Of a stretch of DNA of 8,583 nucleotides, positions 6,689-8,583 are shown piece by piece. Both the position numbers and the translations under genes were made by a program. Below the pieces are notes generated by a model, which saw only the letters and a list, made by a program, of their open reading frames with translations, was not told the origin of the DNA and made no database searches. Origin of the DNA: Candidatus Acidiferrales bacterium (GTDB taxonomy: Bacteria > Acidobacteriota > Terriglobia > Acidoferrales > UBA7541); NCBI GenBank assembly GCA_030043155.1, contig JASHYE010000297.1, positions 1 to 8,583 of the forward strand. Direction: 5' to 3'. Numbering within the stretch: position 1 is the stretch's first letter; every line of letters begins with the position of its first letter.

Positions 6689-7554
6689 TGACAACTGCGC
6701 CTGCTGCAACGGAGAGATTGGGGTGCTTTCCCCATGCCCGCTGGACTGCGCGGCTGAAAGAACTCTCGCCCTTGTATCAGCAAGCGAAGCCTTTTCCGCA
6801 CATTCATCTGGCTAATTTCCTCGACGCCTCAGCAGCGCAAGCAGCGGCCGGCGAGTTTCCGGAATCCTCCAGCGATGCCTGGATTCAATATAAGCACTTC
6901 AATGAAAACAAGTCTGGCCTGGCCAAGCGCGAGCTATTCCCGGAAATGCTCGGGAGGATGGTTGACGAATTGAACGGCCCGGAATTTCTGGAATGGCTTT
7001 CGAACCTCACGGGCATTCAGGATCTCGTTGCCGATCCGAGCCTTGAAGGAGGCGGTCTGCACCAGTCTTCGCGCGGCGGTTTCCTGAATCTTCACACCGA
7101 TTTCACGATGCATCATCACAATAAGAATTGGAAGCGCAGAATCAATCTGATCGTGTACCTGAATCCAGGATGGGATCCGGATTGGGGCGGCGCGATCGAG
7201 CTTTGGGATGCTCACATGAAGGAGTGCTGTGCGAGCGTGCCTCCGCTGCTGAATCACGCTCTGATCTTCAGCACCGTTGACCCTTCGTATCACGGATTCC
7301 CCGAGAAGCTTCGCTGCCCGGAAGGTGTTTCGCGCAAAAGCCTGGCCCTTTATTACTACACGGTTGAAAATGACTCGGCTTTCGTCAGCCGTTCGACGAA
7401 TTATCAGGCGCGCCCGACGGACAGCAAGACAAAATCAGCGCTCATCTGGCTCGACAAAAAAGCTGTGCATCTTTATTCACGCGCGAAGGAAAAATTCGGC
7501 ATCAGCGATCATGCCGCCAGCAAGATTCTCGATTTCTTCTCTCGGAAGAAATAG
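6688..7554 (+). CDS. 2-oxoglutarate/Fe(II)-dependent oxygenase
   Basis: 288 residues from ATG 6688. The double-stranded beta-helix fold of the prolyl-hydroxylase-like 2OG-Fe(II) oxygenase group is visible: the iron ligands HxD in NLHTDF (H136, D138) and the distal His in PSYHGFPEK (H202), then a basic residue in SRKSLALYYYT (R216 or K217) to hold 2-oxoglutarate. LIVYLNPGWDPDWGGAIELW (about 155-174) is the family's central strand pair. All catalytic residues are present, so it should be an active cytosolic hydroxylase or related oxidase; the substrate could be a sugar, lipid head group or peptide and is not readable. Start: the frame also allows GTG 6682, two codons earlier; ATG is preferred, with GAAAG about 13 bases upstream. 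It follows the GT-C-like gene by 134 bases, probably with its own promoter, and meets rmlD tail to tail 14 bases away. Confidence 0.9.
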   Translation: MTTAPAATERLGCFPHARWTARLKELSPLYQQAKPFPHIHLANFLDASAAQAAAGEFPESSSDAWIQYKHFNENKSGLAKRELFPEMLGRMVDELNGPEFLEWLSNLTGIQDLVADPSLEGGGLHQSSRGGFLNLHTDFTMHHHNKNWKRRINLIVYLNPGWDPDWGGAIELWDAHMKECCASVPPLLNHALIFSTVDPSYHGFPEKLRCPEGVSRKSLALYYYTVENDSAFVSRSTNYQARPTDSKTKSALIWLDKKAVHLYSRAKEKFGISDHAASKILDFFSRKK

Positions 7555-7568
7555 GCGAGACCACGCGG

Positions 7569-8423
7569 TCACCGGCTCTCAGCCGCCAACTGTTTCAAAT
7601 ACCGTCCAACTGCTTCTTGCCAGGACGGCAGCAGCTCCATTTTTTCGCGCTTAAGGCGCGCGTTCTCAAGCTGAGAATTCCGCGGACGGCGCGCCGGCCG
7701 ATTCGTCTCCGCGCTGGAAACCGGTATCACTGGAGTGTTTTCGCATCCAGCCTGGCGCAGAATTTCCTTCGTAAACTCAATGCGCGAAGTAAAACCCTGG
7801 TTCGTCAGATGGTAGATTCCGTAGGGCCCTCGCCGCAAAATTCTCCCAATTCCGGCTGCGGCATCGAAGGTGTAAGTCGGCGCAAACCTCTGATCTTTGA
7901 CAATTCTGAGCGGTTGCCCCTTCCGGCCTGACCCCGTAACCAGCGACACAAAATTGTTCCGATAAGGCCCGAAAACTCCGCACACGCGGACAATCCACGA
8001 GCGATCCAAACGCCTTTGAACTTCCCACTCTCCCTCAAGCTTGCTGCGGCCGTAAACACTGAGCGGCCGCGGCTCGTCTTCTTCTATATATGGCTCGGCC
8101 TTTTCGCCGTCGAACACGTAATCTGTGCTGATGTGCATCAGCGGAATATCGAATTCGCGGCACAGCACCGCCAGATTTCTCGGCCCCTCTGCATTCACGC
8201 GAAAAGCGAGTTCTTTTTGCGTTTCGCAAGCATCCACGTCGGTGAATGCAGCGGCATTGACCACCACATCCGGCCGCTCCGCTTCCAAAATCCCGCGCAT
8301 CTGTTTTTCATCGGTGATGTCGGCTTCCGCGTGACTTGCGCCAATGACCTGTTCACGAGGCGGGAGCACTTCCGCGATGGCGCGCGCCAGCATTCCTTGT
8401 TTGCCGGTGAGGAATATTTTCAA
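7569..8423 (-). CDS. rmlD (rfbD): dTDP-4-dehydrorhamnose reductase
   Basis: 284 residues, the usual RmlD length. An N-terminal NAD(P)H-binding Rossmann fold opens with MKIFLTGKQGMLA (glycines at 7 and 10). The extended SDR active site is present: HISTDYVFDG (97-106) and the YxxxK pair Y124/K128 in SVYGRSKLEGE. The C-terminal RPRNSQLENARL (246-257) is the family's substrate-binding region. It reduces dTDP-4-keto-L-rhamnose to dTDP-L-rhamnose with NADPH in the cytosol, the last step of rhamnose donor synthesis. The start is TTG at 8423, fitting the family's M-K-I/L start; no stronger start exists because the in-frame stop of rmlB lies only two codons upstream. No clear ribosome site is seen, so translation may depend on ribosomes finishing rmlB. 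rmlA and rmlC are not in the window. Confidence 0.95.
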   Translation of the reverse strand: MKIFLTGKQGMLARAIAEVLPPREQVIGASHAEADITDEKQMRGILEAERPDVVVNAAAFTDVDACETQKELAFRVNAEGPRNLAVLCREFDIPLMHISTDYVFDGEKAEPYIEEDEPRPLSVYGRSKLEGEWEVQRRLDRSWIVRVCGVFGPYRNNFVSLVTGSGRKGQPLRIVKDQRFAPTYTFDAAAGIGRILRRGPYGIYHLTNQGFTSRIEFTKEILRQAGCENTPVIPVSSAETNRPARRPRNSQLENARLKREKMELLPSWQEAVGRYLKQLAAESR

Positions 8424-8429
8424 GGGATT

Positions 8430-8583
8430 TCAGAGTTGCGCCAGAGTGGCGCGGCGCTTGACGTAGAATTTTTCGTAATATTCCTGATATTCGCCGCTCG
8501 TCGCTTCGCGCACCCAGTCTCCATTGGTGCGATACCATTCGACGGTATGCTGCAATCCGGTTTCCAGATCCACTTGCGGCTCC
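8430..8583 (-). CDS. rmlB (rfbB): dTDP-glucose 4,6-dehydratase, C-terminal end only
   Basis: Reading in from the right edge on the minus strand, 50 codons run to a TGA at 8432-8430. The tail contains GLQHTVEWYRTNGDWV and SGEYQEYYEKFY, the characteristic C-terminus of RmlB. The catalytic and NAD-binding parts lie outside the window. RmlB converts dTDP-glucose to dTDP-4-keto-6-deoxyglucose, two steps before RmlD. Its stop is followed after 6 bases by the TTG start of rmlD in the same frame, so the two genes form a tight operon read from beyond the right edge. Confidence 0.88.
   Translation of the reverse strand, partial: EPQVDLETGLQHTVEWYRTNGDWVREATSGEYQEYYEKFYVKRRATLAQL

Noticed and set aside
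6023..6709. 228-codon minus-strand frame
   Set aside because: Antisense to the GT-C-like gene and its downstream gap; the plus-strand reading has clear membrane segments and the shadow has none.
7559..7570. Small palindrome GACC-ACGC-GGTC at the convergent oxygenase/rmlD ends, considered as a two-way terminator
   Set aside because: Only four base pairs and no T-run on either strand.

Overview
The window looks like chromosome from a hopanoid-producing, diderm (outer-membrane) bacterium with somewhat GC-rich DNA. An Acidobacteriota member is my best guess, inferred from the mix of hpnJ, a stand-alone MacB/FtsX-type permease with a TolC-like partner, and dTDP-rhamnose genes. I could not test this with a search. 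I see no RNA genes, insertion sequences, CRISPR arrays, phage genes or attachment sites. Coding density is high and every gap is under 200 bases.

Layout: (1) Bases 1-4037, minus strand, transcribed right to left: an FtsX/MacB-type ABC permease (4037-2820), a TolC-family outer-membrane protein 8 bases after it (2811-1459), then, after a 109-base gap, the hopanoid radical SAM gene hpnJ (1349 to beyond base 1). hpnJ is cut by the window edge close to its 3' end. (2) Bases 4038-4207: a divergent control region with an extended -10 promoter facing the permease and a near-consensus promoter facing the glycosyltransferase. (3) Bases 4208-7554, plus strand: a cytosolic GT2 glycosyltransferase of the polyprenyl-phosphate sugar synthase type, a multi-pass membrane protein with a GT-C-like layout, and a 2-oxoglutarate/Fe(II) oxygenase that may have its own promoter. 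(4) Bases 7569-8583, minus strand, convergent with the oxygenase: rmlD (rfbD) and the last 50 codons of rmlB (rfbB), giving the last reductive step and an early dehydration step of dTDP-L-rhamnose synthesis.

How they may work together (inference): the window is envelope-centred. HpnJ tailors the polar head of hopanoids. The permease and TolC-like protein form part of an export or envelope-maintenance machine whose ATPase and periplasmic adaptor are not here. The GT2 could load a sugar onto a polyprenyl phosphate, and the GT-C-like protein could use that donor on the far side of the membrane. The oxygenase could modify a small molecule, lipid or sugar in the same pathway. RmlB and RmlD provide an activated rhamnose donor for surface glycans.

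Nothing here is an obvious new defence or mobile system. The points most worth checking are the permease-TolC pair without ATPase or adaptor beside hpnJ, the GT2/GT-C-like/oxygenase cassette, and two gene pairs that sit in the same reading frame and are separated only by a stop codon and a short gap without an ATG start.
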